Below, one piece after another: positions 18,310 to 27,993 of a stretch of 64,000 nt of DNA. This DNA is from GWF2-33-9 sp964500435 (GTDB taxonomy: Bacteria; Bacteroidota; Ignavibacteria; Kapaibacteriales; UBA2268), in contig CAZCNL010000012.1 in the NCBI GenBank assembly GCA_964500435.1, forward strand, positions 10,133 to 74,132, read 5' to 3'. The notes under the pieces were generated by a model. That model was not told the DNA's origin. It searched no databases and was given only the letters and a program-made list of their open reading frames with translations. Numbering within the stretch: position 1 is the first letter of the stretch; each line of letters starts with the position of its first letter. The position numbers were made by a program, and so were the translations under genes.

Positions 18310-19224
18310 AGCCATTGCGTTTCTCTTCAAACCACTTAATTTAGTTCTTTTAATTGGTGAGTTTTTGAATTGCTTTGAAAATTCATCTTGTTCCAAAAGC
18401 AAAATTTTTTCCAATTCTAATGTTAAATTATGTAAATTTAAAAATTCAGTAATAGTTGTTTTTATTGCGTATTTTTTATTCCAAGGGCAAACTTCTTGGC
18501 AAATATCGCATCCGAAAATCCAATCAGGATTTGCATTTTGAATAATTTCAGGAATGTCAAAATCAGGTTTGGCTTCAATAGTCCAATAGGCAATACATTT
18601 ATTTGAATCAATTACTTTTGGTTGCACAATAGCATTTGTTGGGCAATGAGTTAGACACAAAGTGCATTTTCCACAATGGTTTGAAATTTGCTCATCGGGC
18701 TCAAATTCAATCGTAGAAAAGATTATACCAATAAAAAAATAAGAACCGAACTTAGTTGAAATAATATTTCCATTTTTTCCTTGCCATCCGAGCCCGGCTT
18801 TTTCTGCCCAATATCTTTCCAAAATTGCTCCAGTGTCGACATATACTTTTGCTTGGCTGGCAGGTTCTCGTTCGAGAATGAAATTGGCTAATTCTATTAA
18901 TTTGTCTTTAAAAACAATGTGATAATCTTTACCAATTGCATATCTTGCGACTTTACCAACATTTTCTAAATTTGTTGGATGATTTCCCGGGAAGTAATTC
19001 AAGGCACAAACAATAATAGATTTGACATTCTCTAAAATCAAGTTTGGATTGCTTCGTTTATCTTTTTGATTTTCAAGGTATTTCATTTGAGCATTATAAC
19101 CTAATTCAAGCCATTTGCTATAATTAGATACTACTGAATCACTTATGTTTGAATTTGTAAATTTGATGTCAGAAATACCTAAATCAATTGATTTATGTAT
19201 GATTTCTTTTTTTAAATTTTCCAT
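18271..19224 (-). CDS. queG: Epoxyqueuosine reductase QueG
   Basis: QueG reduces epoxyqueuosine to queuosine in tRNA, using cobalamin and two [4Fe-4S] clusters. The 317-aa protein carries both cluster motifs, CGKCTLCLTHCPTNAI and CDICQEVCPWNK, plus the N-terminal GYNAQMKYLE and the RYWAEKAGLGWQGKN segment typical of the family. Its 3' end overlaps the convergent maltosyltransferase-like gene by 39 bp. Its start lies 4 bp from the divergent ruvX start, leaving no free promoter space. Confidence 0.95.
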   Translation of the reverse strand: MENLKKEIIHKSIDLGISDIKFTNSNISDSVVSNYSKWLELGYNAQMKYLENQKDKRSNPNLILENVKSIIVCALNYFPGNHPTNLENVGKVARYAIGKDYHIVFKDKLIELANFILEREPASQAKVYVDTGAILERYWAEKAGLGWQGKNGNIISTKFGSYFFIGIIFSTIEFEPDEQISNHCGKCTLCLTHCPTNAIVQPKVIDSNKCIAYWTIEAKPDFDIPEIIQNANPDWIFGCDICQEVCPWNKKYAIKTTITEFLNLHNLTLELEKILLLEQDEFSKQFKNSPIKRTKLSGLKRNAMALINSKNEKSKGV

Positions 19225-19228
19225 TTTT

Positions 19229-19714
19229 ATGCTCGAAGAAATTCAAATTACAAAAGAGATTTTAAAGCAACAAATCAAAAATAAAAAAATATTGGCAATT
19301 GATTTTGGTGAAAAAAGGATTGGACTTGCGACAACTGATAAATTTCATATTTCACTCAACCCATTACCTGTTGTAATCAACGATGGAGAAAGCTCAATTG
19401 CAAAAATCAATGAAATTATTAAAAGAGAAAATATCGAATTTCTTGTAATTGGCTTTCCATTTAGTAAAGACGGGCAAGTTGGGAAAATACAAAATTTAAT
19501 ATATGAATTTAAAGAAAATTTGTCAAAATTAATTAATTTACCATTTGTATTTTGGGACGAAAGCGGAACTTCAAAATCTGCTTTAGAAAAAATGATTAAT
19601 ACTGGAATTAAAAAAAATAAAAGAAGGGAAAAAGCAAATATCGATAGATTTGCTGCCGTTAGTATTTTACAAAATTTCTTATTTGAAAATGAAGGAATAA
19701 ACTATGAGTTATAA
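19229..19714 (+). CDS. ruvX: RuvX/YqgF family putative Holliday junction resolvase
   Basis: The family has an RNase H fold and acts in pre-16S rRNA processing; a Holliday junction resolvase role has also been proposed. The motif AIDFGEKRIGLATTD (starting about residue 22) is diagnostic, and the C-terminal acid lies in NIDRFAAVSIL. The canonical DER..S motif reads DESGTSKSA. The start at 19229 (MLEEIQITKE) is chosen over the open frame from 19145, which would overlap queG. The protein is 161 aa, slightly long because of a 20-residue N-terminal helix. Its end overlaps the GWxTD gene by 11 bp. Confidence 0.9.
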   Translation: MLEEIQITKEILKQQIKNKKILAIDFGEKRIGLATTDKFHISLNPLPVVINDGESSIAKINEIIKRENIEFLVIGFPFSKDGQVGKIQNLIYEFKENLSKLINLPFVFWDESGTSKSALEKMINTGIKKNKRREKANIDRFAAVSILQNFLFENEGINYEL

Positions 19715-21056
19715 ATTATTAAACATTCTTCTTATTATTATTTTCCCCGCATTATTACTTGGGGCACCACCAAAAGATGCTTTAAGTTCGAGCAGTTCAT
19801 ATTATTATGGGAAATTGGGCAATTACTCAGCTTTTGCGATACCAAGCAATACAATGGATTCTTTAAATTTGTATTTCTTTTATAAATTACCTTTGAATAA
19901 TTATCTTTATGTACTCGGTTCAAAAGGTGAATATGTAGCAAATTACACAATAGAATTAACATTGTCAGATGAAGAAGGAATTGTGAGATTTCATAAAATT
20001 ATATCCGATACAGCAACTGCATTAAGCCCTTTGACTAACAATTATAATTATACTTTTAAAATTGATTATCTTAATATTAAAATTCCAAATAAAGATTACA
20101 ATTTAAACATTCGAGCAGTTGACAATAATTCAAGAAATCAAGAAAAAACATCGCTAAAATTTATTTATTCAAAACAGAGCAAAAAAAATATTCTTTCATA
20201 TTTATTTTTAAGCACTAAAGATAATTTAGAAACTTTCACTCCAATTGTTTTAAATAATTCATTGAATTTTTCTGGTGATAAAATTCGAATTCTTTTTTCA
20301 ATCGATAATAAATTTTTGACTGATTTAAATCAAATTCAAATAAAAAGAATAAAAAACGAGAATGAAGACTTTTGGACAGATGATGTTGATATAAAAGGGA
20401 ATTTAGGAAAAATTCAAACTGGCAACATTTCTGTTGGGCAAACTACATCGAACAATTGTACCGTCAAGTTTGATAATTTCCAAGATACAAAAGTAACCGC
20501 TGGCTATGATGAAACAAATTACGATAATTTATATTATTTCGATATTCTAAATAATAATTTCATTCCCGGTAATTATTTGATGAATATAATAAATAGTAAA
20601 AAAGATACAATTGCTATTGAGTTTAAAGTGATATGGGATGATGAACCTCTTTCTTTGAAAAACATTCAATTTGCTAAAAAAATCTCGGAAATCTTTTTCA
20701 ATAAAAACGAAATGGATAAAATAAACACAAGCGATAAAATTGAATCATTCCAAAATTTAGTTAAAGAATGGGATAAATTCAATCCAAATCCAAAATCGAA
20801 ATACAACGAAGTTATGGTCGAATTTTACAGACGTGTAGATATTGCATATTTCAAATTTTCTACATTTTCAGAAAAAAATGGTGCCTTAACCGACCAAGGC
20901 AAAGTGTTTATTTTATATGGTAATCCTGATAAAATTAAACAAGTTTTTCGTAGTGGAAAACTTGGTGAAGTTTGGACTTACGAAAAACTTATTAAAGAAT
21001 TTACTTTCGAATCGATACAAGAAGGTGTGTTTAAATTAACAGAACTCAAGGAATAA
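19704..21056 (+). CDS. GWxTD-domain secreted protein
   Basis: The 450-aa protein has a signal peptide (to about residue 20, LLLGA). Residues 50-330 are beta-rich with no family I recognise. The C-terminal 130 residues are the GWxTD domain of Bacteroidota, Chlorobi and related phyla, recognisable by ALTDQGKVFILYGNPDKIKQ and then GEVWTYEKL. The domain's function is unknown; these proteins are periplasmic or outer-membrane associated. Coupling to ruvX by an 11-bp overlap suggests one transcript. Confidence 0.85.
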   Translation: MSYKLLNILLIIIFPALLLGAPPKDALSSSSSYYYGKLGNYSAFAIPSNTMDSLNLYFFYKLPLNNYLYVLGSKGEYVANYTIELTLSDEEGIVRFHKIISDTATALSPLTNNYNYTFKIDYLNIKIPNKDYNLNIRAVDNNSRNQEKTSLKFIYSKQSKKNILSYLFLSTKDNLETFTPIVLNNSLNFSGDKIRILFSIDNKFLTDLNQIQIKRIKNENEDFWTDDVDIKGNLGKIQTGNISVGQTTSNNCTVKFDNFQDTKVTAGYDETNYDNLYYFDILNNNFIPGNYLMNIINSKKDTIAIEFKVIWDDEPLSLKNIQFAKKISEIFFNKNEMDKINTSDKIESFQNLVKEWDKFNPNPKSKYNEVMVEFYRRVDIAYFKFSTFSEKNGALTDQGKVFILYGNPDKIKQVFRSGKLGEVWTYEKLIKEFTFESIQEGVFKLTELKE

Positions 21057-21082
21057 AATTTATTCTTTCATTCAAAATAAAT

Positions 21083-21289
21083 TTATTCTTTCTTTTTGCT
21101 TGTATCAATTTTGAAAAGTGTGTACAAAGGGCAAAAAGAAACTATTGAAGTTGTAATAAACACAATAGCAAGAATCAACAAAATTATCGAAAGAGTCGAT
21201 TGCACACCAAGTACAACGGAAATGATTAACAGTATGAATCCAAGTGTTAATCTTACAAAACGGTCTATGTTCCCAACATTTTTAATCAT
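21083..21289 (-). CDS. DUF2892 small membrane protein
   Basis: The 68-aa protein opens with MIKNVGNIDRFVRLTLGFILL, the DUF2892 signature. Two transmembrane helices follow, with the family's SFCPLYTLF segment between the second helix and the lysine-rich tail. Such proteins often accompany rhodanese or sulfur genes, but none is next to it here. It is monocistronic and convergent with the GWxTD gene. Confidence 0.85.
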   Translation of the reverse strand: MIKNVGNIDRFVRLTLGFILLIISVVLGVQSTLSIILLILAIVFITTSIVSFCPLYTLFKIDTSKKKE

Positions 21290-21321
21290 AAAACACCTAC
21301 TAATTTTAAATTATTAAAAAT

Positions 21322-22062
21322 TTAAGCAATTGAAAATCCAATATTATAAAATGGGCATTCTTCACGGCCGCAAGATTTATTACGTAATGAAAATGTACAT
21401 TTTGGTTCAGAAATATTTAGCCCTAAATTAAAATTATCATTTAAGAATTTCGAAGTAACTCGTAAAGAGATGTAAGTATCTCTTTTGCAGCATCTGGAAA
21501 GCCCAATTTCATCTATTTGCCGGATGCTTTCGTTTTTGACAAAGTAAGAATGCTCTAAAATTAGTTTTTCGGGAACCTTATTTTGTAAATACATTTGTAA
21601 AAATATACCTGAACCAATAGCAGCACCGCACGTTCCAGCTACTAATGAGCATTGTTTCGGCGCTTCATTTTGGATTTTTATGTCAAGTTGGTCTAAAGTC
21701 TTTTTCAAATCTGGGAATTCATTTGTTTTGTTATGCACAATAGTGGTCATCACAGCAGGAGTAAGAAAATGGTGTTCGGCACCGTGCATACGTATAATTG
21801 GCGCATTCATTATTTTAATAGCAAGTTCGATTGCATCAATTCCAGTATAATCTAAGCAAACTTGTTTAATGAAACTGTTTACTGGAATAGATAAACAATT
21901 ATCGCAAATATAATGTTCGTTTTCACATTGATGCGTCGTAAAACCTTCTTTTCCGCAAAAATCACATCTTACAACAATAGGTTCTGGCAAAGTGTATAAA
22001 TCACCGCCACATAATATACAAGTTGAATGTTCAAATTCTTTGAAATGTTCTATTTGTGCCAT
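21322..22062 (-). CDS. DUF5714 cysteine-rich protein
   Basis: The 246-aa protein begins with paired cysteines (CILCGG, CDFCGKEG, CENEHYICDNC) that look like a small zinc ribbon. The DUF5714 core follows, with MHGAEHHFLTPAVM near residue 95, a glycine-rich GTCGAAIGSGIF segment and RCCKRDTY, ending in another cysteine group (CTFSLRNKSCGREECPF). Metal or cluster binding is likely from the conserved cysteines and histidines. The biochemical role is unknown. It stands alone, with 109 bp of upstream AT-rich sequence. Confidence 0.75.
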   Translation of the reverse strand: MAQIEHFKEFEHSTCILCGGDLYTLPEPIVVRCDFCGKEGFTTHQCENEHYICDNCLSIPVNSFIKQVCLDYTGIDAIELAIKIMNAPIIRMHGAEHHFLTPAVMTTIVHNKTNEFPDLKKTLDQLDIKIQNEAPKQCSLVAGTCGAAIGSGIFLQMYLQNKVPEKLILEHSYFVKNESIRQIDEIGLSRCCKRDTYISLRVTSKFLNDNFNLGLNISEPKCTFSLRNKSCGREECPFYNIGFSIA

Positions 22063-22171
22063 CGTTGTCTCTTTTACAGTTGAAAATAAAGTAATTTAAT
22101 AAAAAAAAGTTAAATTAACAATTTTTAGTTGAAACGAAATTAATAAAATATTATTAAAAAGAATTGTATTT

Positions 22172-23290
22172 TTATTTTTTTTCAGGGAAAATATGCTTTA
22201 TAACATAATTTACTGCATTTACAGGAGAAATTTGTAAATTAAGTATATCACTTTGAATATTTTTAATCAAGGATTGGATATTGGGATTTCCGAAAAGTTT
22301 ATTATGAATTGCTTCATTTAAAAGAGAGCTAAACCACTCGATTAGTTGACCTTTGCGGCGTTCATCAAATAAGTGATTTTCTTTTGTTAACTTAATAAAT
22401 TTTTGAATTTCATTATAAGCTTCATCAATGTTTGTGCCATTTAATGCAGAAGCAATTAGCACGGAAGGAATGTAATTAGGTATTTGGTGAGTAAGCAAAT
22501 GTAAAGCGTTTTTATATGCAGATTGTGTTAAATTAGCTTTATTTAAATTATCACCTTCAGCTTTGTTGACAATGATTCCATCGGCAAGTTCAATAACCCC
22601 TTTTTTAATACCTTGCAATTCGTCCCCAGCTCCTGGAAGCAAAAGAACGAGAAAATAATCGACCATTGAACGAACTGTTATTTCGCTTTGTCCTACTCCA
22701 ACAGTTTCTATTAAAATTACATCATAACCGGCTGCTTCGCAAATAAACATAGTTTCACGAGTTTTTCGAGCAACGCCGCCTAAAGTTCCTGCTGATGGGG
22801 AAGGACGAATAAAAGCATTCTTATCCCTGGCAAGTTCTTCCATTCGGGTTTTATCACCGAGAATAGAACCACGTGATTTTGTGCTTGATGGGTCAATTGC
22901 AAGCACTGCAACTTTATAACCGTGATTAGTCAAATATTTCCCGAAAGCTTCGATAAAAGTGCTCTTGCCGACGCCCGGTGAACCTGTGATACCAATTCTT
23001 ATTGATTTTCCACTGTAAGGTAATATTTTCGTAATAATTTCTTGAGCAAGCTCAAAATGAGATGGTGAATTGCTTTCAATTAATGTAATTGCTCTCGATA
23101 GTACCACACGATTATTTGAAAGTATTCCCGAAACATATTCATCGCTCGACAATAAATTACTTTTGGCTAATTTTTCACTTTTTCCCTTTGTAGGCGATGT
23201 TTGATTTGTTGCTGGAACAACAAATGAAGCAAAAGCATCAGTAGCATCTTGTGGTGTCCATTCGGGCTTTTGCTTTGGTATTTGTTCCAT
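22172..23290 (-). CDS. meaB: MeaB/ArgK family G-protein (methylmalonyl-CoA mutase chaperone)
   Basis: MeaB protects and reloads adenosylcobalamin-dependent methylmalonyl-CoA mutase using GTP. The 372-aa protein has a P-loop (GITGSPGVGKST, about 100-111), the DPSSTKSRGSILGDKTRM switch, PSPSAGTLGGVA, ETVGVGQSE and a VNKAEGDN base-recognition motif. About 45 extra N-terminal residues, low in complexity, precede the domain. The mutase genes are not in the window. It lies 60 bp downstream of valS and may share its transcript. Confidence 0.93.
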   Translation of the reverse strand: MEQIPKQKPEWTPQDATDAFASFVVPATNQTSPTKGKSEKLAKSNLLSSDEYVSGILSNNRVVLSRAITLIESNSPSHFELAQEIITKILPYSGKSIRIGITGSPGVGKSTFIEAFGKYLTNHGYKVAVLAIDPSSTKSRGSILGDKTRMEELARDKNAFIRPSPSAGTLGGVARKTRETMFICEAAGYDVILIETVGVGQSEITVRSMVDYFLVLLLPGAGDELQGIKKGVIELADGIIVNKAEGDNLNKANLTQSAYKNALHLLTHQIPNYIPSVLIASALNGTNIDEAYNEIQKFIKLTKENHLFDERRKGQLIEWFSSLLNEAIHNKLFGNPNIQSLIKNIQSDILNLQISPVNAVNYVIKHIFPEKK

Positions 23291-23350
23291 TTCGAGATAT
23301 TTTTAAATTTATAATTTTTAGGAAATTATAATTTCGACGACTTAATTTAA

Positions 23351-26059
23351 TTAATGATGAACTATTTTTTTAATTTTCTCAATATTTATTTGGACTTTTT
23401 CGAGTGAACTTTTCATATTTTCAAGTTTTTCTCTTTCGTAAGAAATAACATCTACCGACGCATTTGTTAAAAATTTCTCATTAGATAATTTCTTTTCCGT
23501 TGCTTGAATGTTAGCATTTAAGCGTGCGATTTCTTTTTCGTAGCGGCTTAATTCAGATTTTAAATCAATTTTCGAATCTAAAATAAGATGTATTTCTATA
23601 TCACGGATGACGCTTGTGATTCTGTTTTCTGGAATATCGCTTGAATTAATAAATACTTTTGAGCATTTTGCTAAATCCGAAATTGCATCAGCCATCGACA
23701 CAAAAGCAGTTTCAATCGCTGGATTATTGATGGTGAAATAAACGGGTAAGTTTATCGATGGAGCAAATCCAAAAGATGAACGTAAACTGCGAATTTCTTC
23801 AACTGCTAATTGAATTACTTCAAAATCTGCTTCGATTTTATCTGAAATTAATAATCCAACTGATTGAGGGAATTCGCTTAATGAAATTGAATCATTTTCT
23901 GATTTAGCAAAAAGCAAGTGCCACAGTTCTTCAGTAATAAATGGCATTACAGGGTGAATCAATTTTAAGATGTTTTCGAAAACCCACAAAGAGAATTTTG
24001 TATTAATGTATCGCTCTTGCATACTTGATGCATTATTGAAATTTACTTTAAGTATTTCAATATACCAATCACAAAAATCTTTCCAAATAAACTCATAAAT
24101 GATTTTAGCAAATTCGTTGAGCTTGTAGTTGTTTAGCGAATCATTTGCTTTTTGAATTGTTGAATTTAATTTTGAAGCAATCCACTTATCCGCAAAAGAA
24201 AATTCTGTTTTATCACTGTTATCAGTATCGACTTGGGAAAAGTCAATTGAATCATATTTCATTTTAATGAAACGAGCGGCATTCCAGATTTTATTTGCAA
24301 AATTTCTGCCTATTTCCATAGAAGGAATATCTTGGGCTTTAACATCGACATCCATTTTTATGTCTTGACCCAAAGGAGCGAGGTAAAGCATAGTAAATCT
24401 TACAGCATCAGCACCATATTTTGCAATGATATTCAACGGATCGGGTGAATTGCCAAGTGATTTCGAAAGCTTACGTCCTTTTCCATCACGTATTGTTGCT
24501 GTGAAGTAAACATCTTTGAAAGGTATTGTACCACCAAATTTCAAAGTTGCCATTATCATTCTTGCAACCCAAAAGAAAATTATATCGGGAGCAGTTACTA
24601 ATAAATCTGTAGGTAAAAATTTATTAACAATCTTATTTGAACCGCTGTTCATTTGCCAACGCATAGTTGTAAGAGGCCATAACCAAGATGAAAACCAAGT
24701 ATCAAGAACATCTTCATCATGGATAAGTTGTTCGTTTTGATTTAAACCTAATTTTTCCCTTGCTTGCTGTTCGCTCTTTGCTGCAGTGTAACGACCATCA
24801 GGGGCGTAATAAACAGGAATGCGATGTCCCCACCATAATTGTCGGGAAATACACCAATCACGAATATTATCCATCCAATGTTCGTAAGTTTTTATCCAAT
24901 GATTAGGGTAAAACTTAATTTCCCCATCTTGAACAACTTTCAATGCTTCTTCTGCAAGTGGCTTCATTTTTACAAACCACTGATTACTTAAATACGGTTC
25001 AACAGGTTCGCCACCACGTTGAGAAAAGCCAACATTATGGGTATAATCTTCGACTTTCTCCATTAATCCAAGTTCTTCTAATTTCAACACGATGAGCTTT
25101 CGTGCTGTAAATCTTTCCACTCCATTAAATTCATTAGTAATTTCATTTAAAGTGCCATTGGGATTAATAGAATTTATTTGTGGTAAATTATGCCTTTCGC
25201 CGATTATAAAGTCATTTGGGTCATGAGCGGGCGTAATTTTTACGCATCCCGTCCCGAAAGTTGGGTCAGCGTAGTCATCTGCAATTATTGGTACTTCTCG
25301 ATTGACAAGCGGTACAATAACTGTTTTGCCAATTAATTTTTTGTATCTTTCATCATTTGGGTTAACTGCAACAGCAACATCACCATAAATTGTTTCTGGG
25401 CGTACGGTTGCAACTTGTAAATATTCATTACTATTTGGAAAATAATAACGCAAAGTATATAAATGTTCTTTAACTTCACGGTATTCAACTTCTTCGTCGG
25501 AAAGTGCTGTTTGAGCAAGTGGCGACCAATTAATTATTCGTTTCCCACGATATATTAAACCTTCGTCAAATAATTTGATAAAAACATCTTCGACTGCATT
25601 ACTTGCACTTTCATCCATTGTAAATAAAGTTCTACTCCAATCTGCCGATACACCAAGTTTTTGCATTTGATTTAATATTATACCGCCGTATTTTTCTCTC
25701 CATTCCCAAACTTGTTCAATAAACTTTTCACGACCTAAATCATACCTTGTAAGACCTTGGTTTGCTAATTCCTTTTCAACACGAGTTTGCGTAGCAATAC
25801 CAGCATGGTCAGTACCTGGGAACCAGCAAACTTCATAATTATTCATTCTTTTCCAACGTATGTAAACATCTTGGATAGTTATATTTAACACGTGTCCAAA
25901 ATGTAAAATACCGGTAACATTAGGTGGTGGCATTAAGATACTATATGCATCCTTTGGAGAATCTTCATTTGCTTTGAATAAATCTTGTGAAAGCCATTTG
26001 TCATACCATTGTGATTCAATTGACTCTGGTGTATAAGCCTTCGAGAACTCAAATTCCAT
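23351..26059 (-). CDS. valS: Valyl-tRNA synthetase
   Basis: ValS charges tRNA-Val and edits threonine. At 902 aa it is of normal length. The class I signatures are present: HFGH at 53-56 in PPPNVTGILHFGHVL, and the KLSKS loop (GRKLSKSLGNSPDP). The C-terminal coiled-coil tRNA-binding arm (about 830-895) is intact. It starts at 26059 and is divergent from the S41 protease gene across 214 bp. Confidence 0.97.
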   Translation of the reverse strand: MEFEFSKAYTPESIESQWYDKWLSQDLFKANEDSPKDAYSILMPPPNVTGILHFGHVLNITIQDVYIRWKRMNNYEVCWFPGTDHAGIATQTRVEKELANQGLTRYDLGREKFIEQVWEWREKYGGIILNQMQKLGVSADWSRTLFTMDESASNAVEDVFIKLFDEGLIYRGKRIINWSPLAQTALSDEEVEYREVKEHLYTLRYYFPNSNEYLQVATVRPETIYGDVAVAVNPNDERYKKLIGKTVIVPLVNREVPIIADDYADPTFGTGCVKITPAHDPNDFIIGERHNLPQINSINPNGTLNEITNEFNGVERFTARKLIVLKLEELGLMEKVEDYTHNVGFSQRGGEPVEPYLSNQWFVKMKPLAEEALKVVQDGEIKFYPNHWIKTYEHWMDNIRDWCISRQLWWGHRIPVYYAPDGRYTAAKSEQQAREKLGLNQNEQLIHDEDVLDTWFSSWLWPLTTMRWQMNSGSNKIVNKFLPTDLLVTAPDIIFFWVARMIMATLKFGGTIPFKDVYFTATIRDGKGRKLSKSLGNSPDPLNIIAKYGADAVRFTMLYLAPLGQDIKMDVDVKAQDIPSMEIGRNFANKIWNAARFIKMKYDSIDFSQVDTDNSDKTEFSFADKWIASKLNSTIQKANDSLNNYKLNEFAKIIYEFIWKDFCDWYIEILKVNFNNASSMQERYINTKFSLWVFENILKLIHPVMPFITEELWHLLFAKSENDSISLSEFPQSVGLLISDKIEADFEVIQLAVEEIRSLRSSFGFAPSINLPVYFTINNPAIETAFVSMADAISDLAKCSKVFINSSDIPENRITSVIRDIEIHLILDSKIDLKSELSRYEKEIARLNANIQATEKKLSNEKFLTNASVDVISYEREKLENMKSSLEKVQINIEKIKKIVHH

Positions 26060-26273
26060 TTATTTTTCTAATTGTTATATAAAATACAAAATTAACTATT
26101 TTTTATTAATTAAATTGCTTTATTATTTATGTTTTACTATTCATAACTTAATAAGTTTTTACAAATATGCGTCGGACTTAAATAAGATAATTAGTATTTG
26201 TGAGATTGACTATATTATTTTCTATAATAAATTAAAATTAGTATTATTCGTCAAAAAAATAAATTTAAAAAAT

Positions 26274-27902
26274 ATGAAAAGATTTTTAGCATTTATCTTG
26301 TTGTTATTTTTATTTGTTCAGCTCATAAGTTTTTCTGCAGATGATTCAAGTCGAGAGAGAGTATATAAAAAAATAAGTAATGCCAATAACTTATATACAG
26401 ATTTTTTACAAAATATAAATAGAAATTATGCTGTAAAAATAGACCCAGAACTTTTGACTTTTTATTTATTGCAAGAGGGTTTGAAAATACTTGACCCGTA
26501 TTCTTTTATTTATAAGGTTGATGATGATAATAAATATACGGACAACATTTATTTGAAAGATTTTTATGGCTATGGATTTAATTATGATACTTTGGATAAA
26601 AAATTATATATTTTAGATTTAATTCAAAATTCTGCTGCTCGGAAAAGTGGAATCAAAATAGGGGACATCATTAAATCAGTCAATGGCTATAAAGTCGAAG
26701 ATGTGAATTACAATCTTGCTTCACTTTTAGATACAGCAAAAAGTAAACAAGTAAAACTTGAAATTTACCGAGAATGTGCGGATTCTACATTTACAATTAC
26801 ACTTGAAAAACAAAAAGTACCACCTTCACCAATTTTATTTACTCCAATTCCAAATACCAACTATTACTATTTATCATTTACAACTTTTTTCGAAAATGCC
26901 GCCGAGGAAATAAAAAATAAACTACAAGCAGCAAATTTGACGGATAAAAACCCTTTGATAATTGACCTGCGTGGCAATCCTGGTGGTTTAATGGGTGAAG
27001 CAATAAATTTACTTAATTTATTTATTTCTGATACGAATATTGTTTGCAGTGTAATTGGACAAAAAGACGAAGTTCTTGACGCTTACTATTTGCCAAATCC
27101 TGCTCCCTTCAAAGATATTCCAGTTGTAATAATAATAAATAATAATTCTGCATCATCGAGTGAAATTTTTGCTGCAATTATGCAAGAATATGATAGAGCA
27201 ACAATAGTTGGCGAGCAATCGTTAGGTAAAGGGTTAGTGCAAAACACTTTTGATTTAAGAAATGGCTACGAGCTTCGATTGACAACAGGACGATACTTAA
27301 CTTCCAATGGACGTTGGTTGCAACATTTCAATTTTGCAGAGAAATTTTATAAAGATGATTATGATTCGACCAAAGTTTTTTATTCTAAATCTGGTAGAAT
27401 TTTGCATTCAAAAAAGGGTGTTGAACCAGATATAGAAATATCCGACGACGATTTTTCTCCACTTATTCAAGATTTGCTTAATTCTAAAGCATTCTTTTAT
27501 TATATCAATGAAATTAATTGTAATTTAAATAAAGATAAACCAAAAGCCAAATTTACTGTTGATTTTGCAGGCTTTTTGAAATTCCTCGATAGTCATAAAT
27601 TTTACGAGGAAACTACTTTATACAAAAAAATGCAATCATATTTGAATTATAAAGAAAACTATAATTCTGTTTCGAATAAAAATAAAAATGATGTATTGCC
27701 AAGCAAGATAAATAATGAAATTACCCAATTTATTCAAAATGAATTAACGAAAGACAAAGAAGAAATTGAACAATTAATTCAAATAAATTCGATACAAAGA
27801 ATTTCAACAAAAGAAGAATTTGCAAAAATATACTATAGTTTTGATAAAGTAATTCAAAAAACAATAGATTTAATAAAACAAAATAAAACAAAAATTCGTT
27901 AA
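26274..27902 (+). CDS. S41 C-terminal processing protease (PDZ domain)
   Basis: The start at 26274 gives MKRFLAFILLLFLFVQLISFSA, a good signal peptide; the upstream open frame from 26115 lacks one. The 542-aa protein is a Tsp/CtpA-like serine protease. It has an N-terminal helical segment, a PDZ domain (about 95-175, YGYGFNYDTLDKKLYIL), and the S41 core with LIIDLRGNPGGL. The catalytic serine lies in NSASSSEIFAA and the catalytic lysine in GEQSLGKGLVQ. It probably trims periplasmic or secreted proteins. About 100 C-terminal helical residues follow. Confidence 0.92.
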   Translation: MKRFLAFILLLFLFVQLISFSADDSSRERVYKKISNANNLYTDFLQNINRNYAVKIDPELLTFYLLQEGLKILDPYSFIYKVDDDNKYTDNIYLKDFYGYGFNYDTLDKKLYILDLIQNSAARKSGIKIGDIIKSVNGYKVEDVNYNLASLLDTAKSKQVKLEIYRECADSTFTITLEKQKVPPSPILFTPIPNTNYYYLSFTTFFENAAEEIKNKLQAANLTDKNPLIIDLRGNPGGLMGEAINLLNLFISDTNIVCSVIGQKDEVLDAYYLPNPAPFKDIPVVIIINNNSASSSEIFAAIMQEYDRATIVGEQSLGKGLVQNTFDLRNGYELRLTTGRYLTSNGRWLQHFNFAEKFYKDDYDSTKVFYSKSGRILHSKKGVEPDIEISDDDFSPLIQDLLNSKAFFYYINEINCNLNKDKPKAKFTVDFAGFLKFLDSHKFYEETTLYKKMQSYLNYKENYNSVSNKNKNDVLPSKINNEITQFIQNELTKDKEEIEQLIQINSIQRISTKEEFAKIYYSFDKVIQKTIDLIKQNKTKIR

Positions 27903-27993
27903 ACATTTAGTTGACAATTTAAATTGATAGAATAAATATTAATAATATCAAATTATTTTCGTCATAAATTTTTTGTAAAAATTAAAAGTAAAT

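Noticed and set aside
21056..21092. 14-bp direct repeat AAATTTATTCTTTC (21056-21069, 21079-21092)
   Set aside because: Low-complexity AT repeat spanning two convergent stop codons; no mobile-element features.
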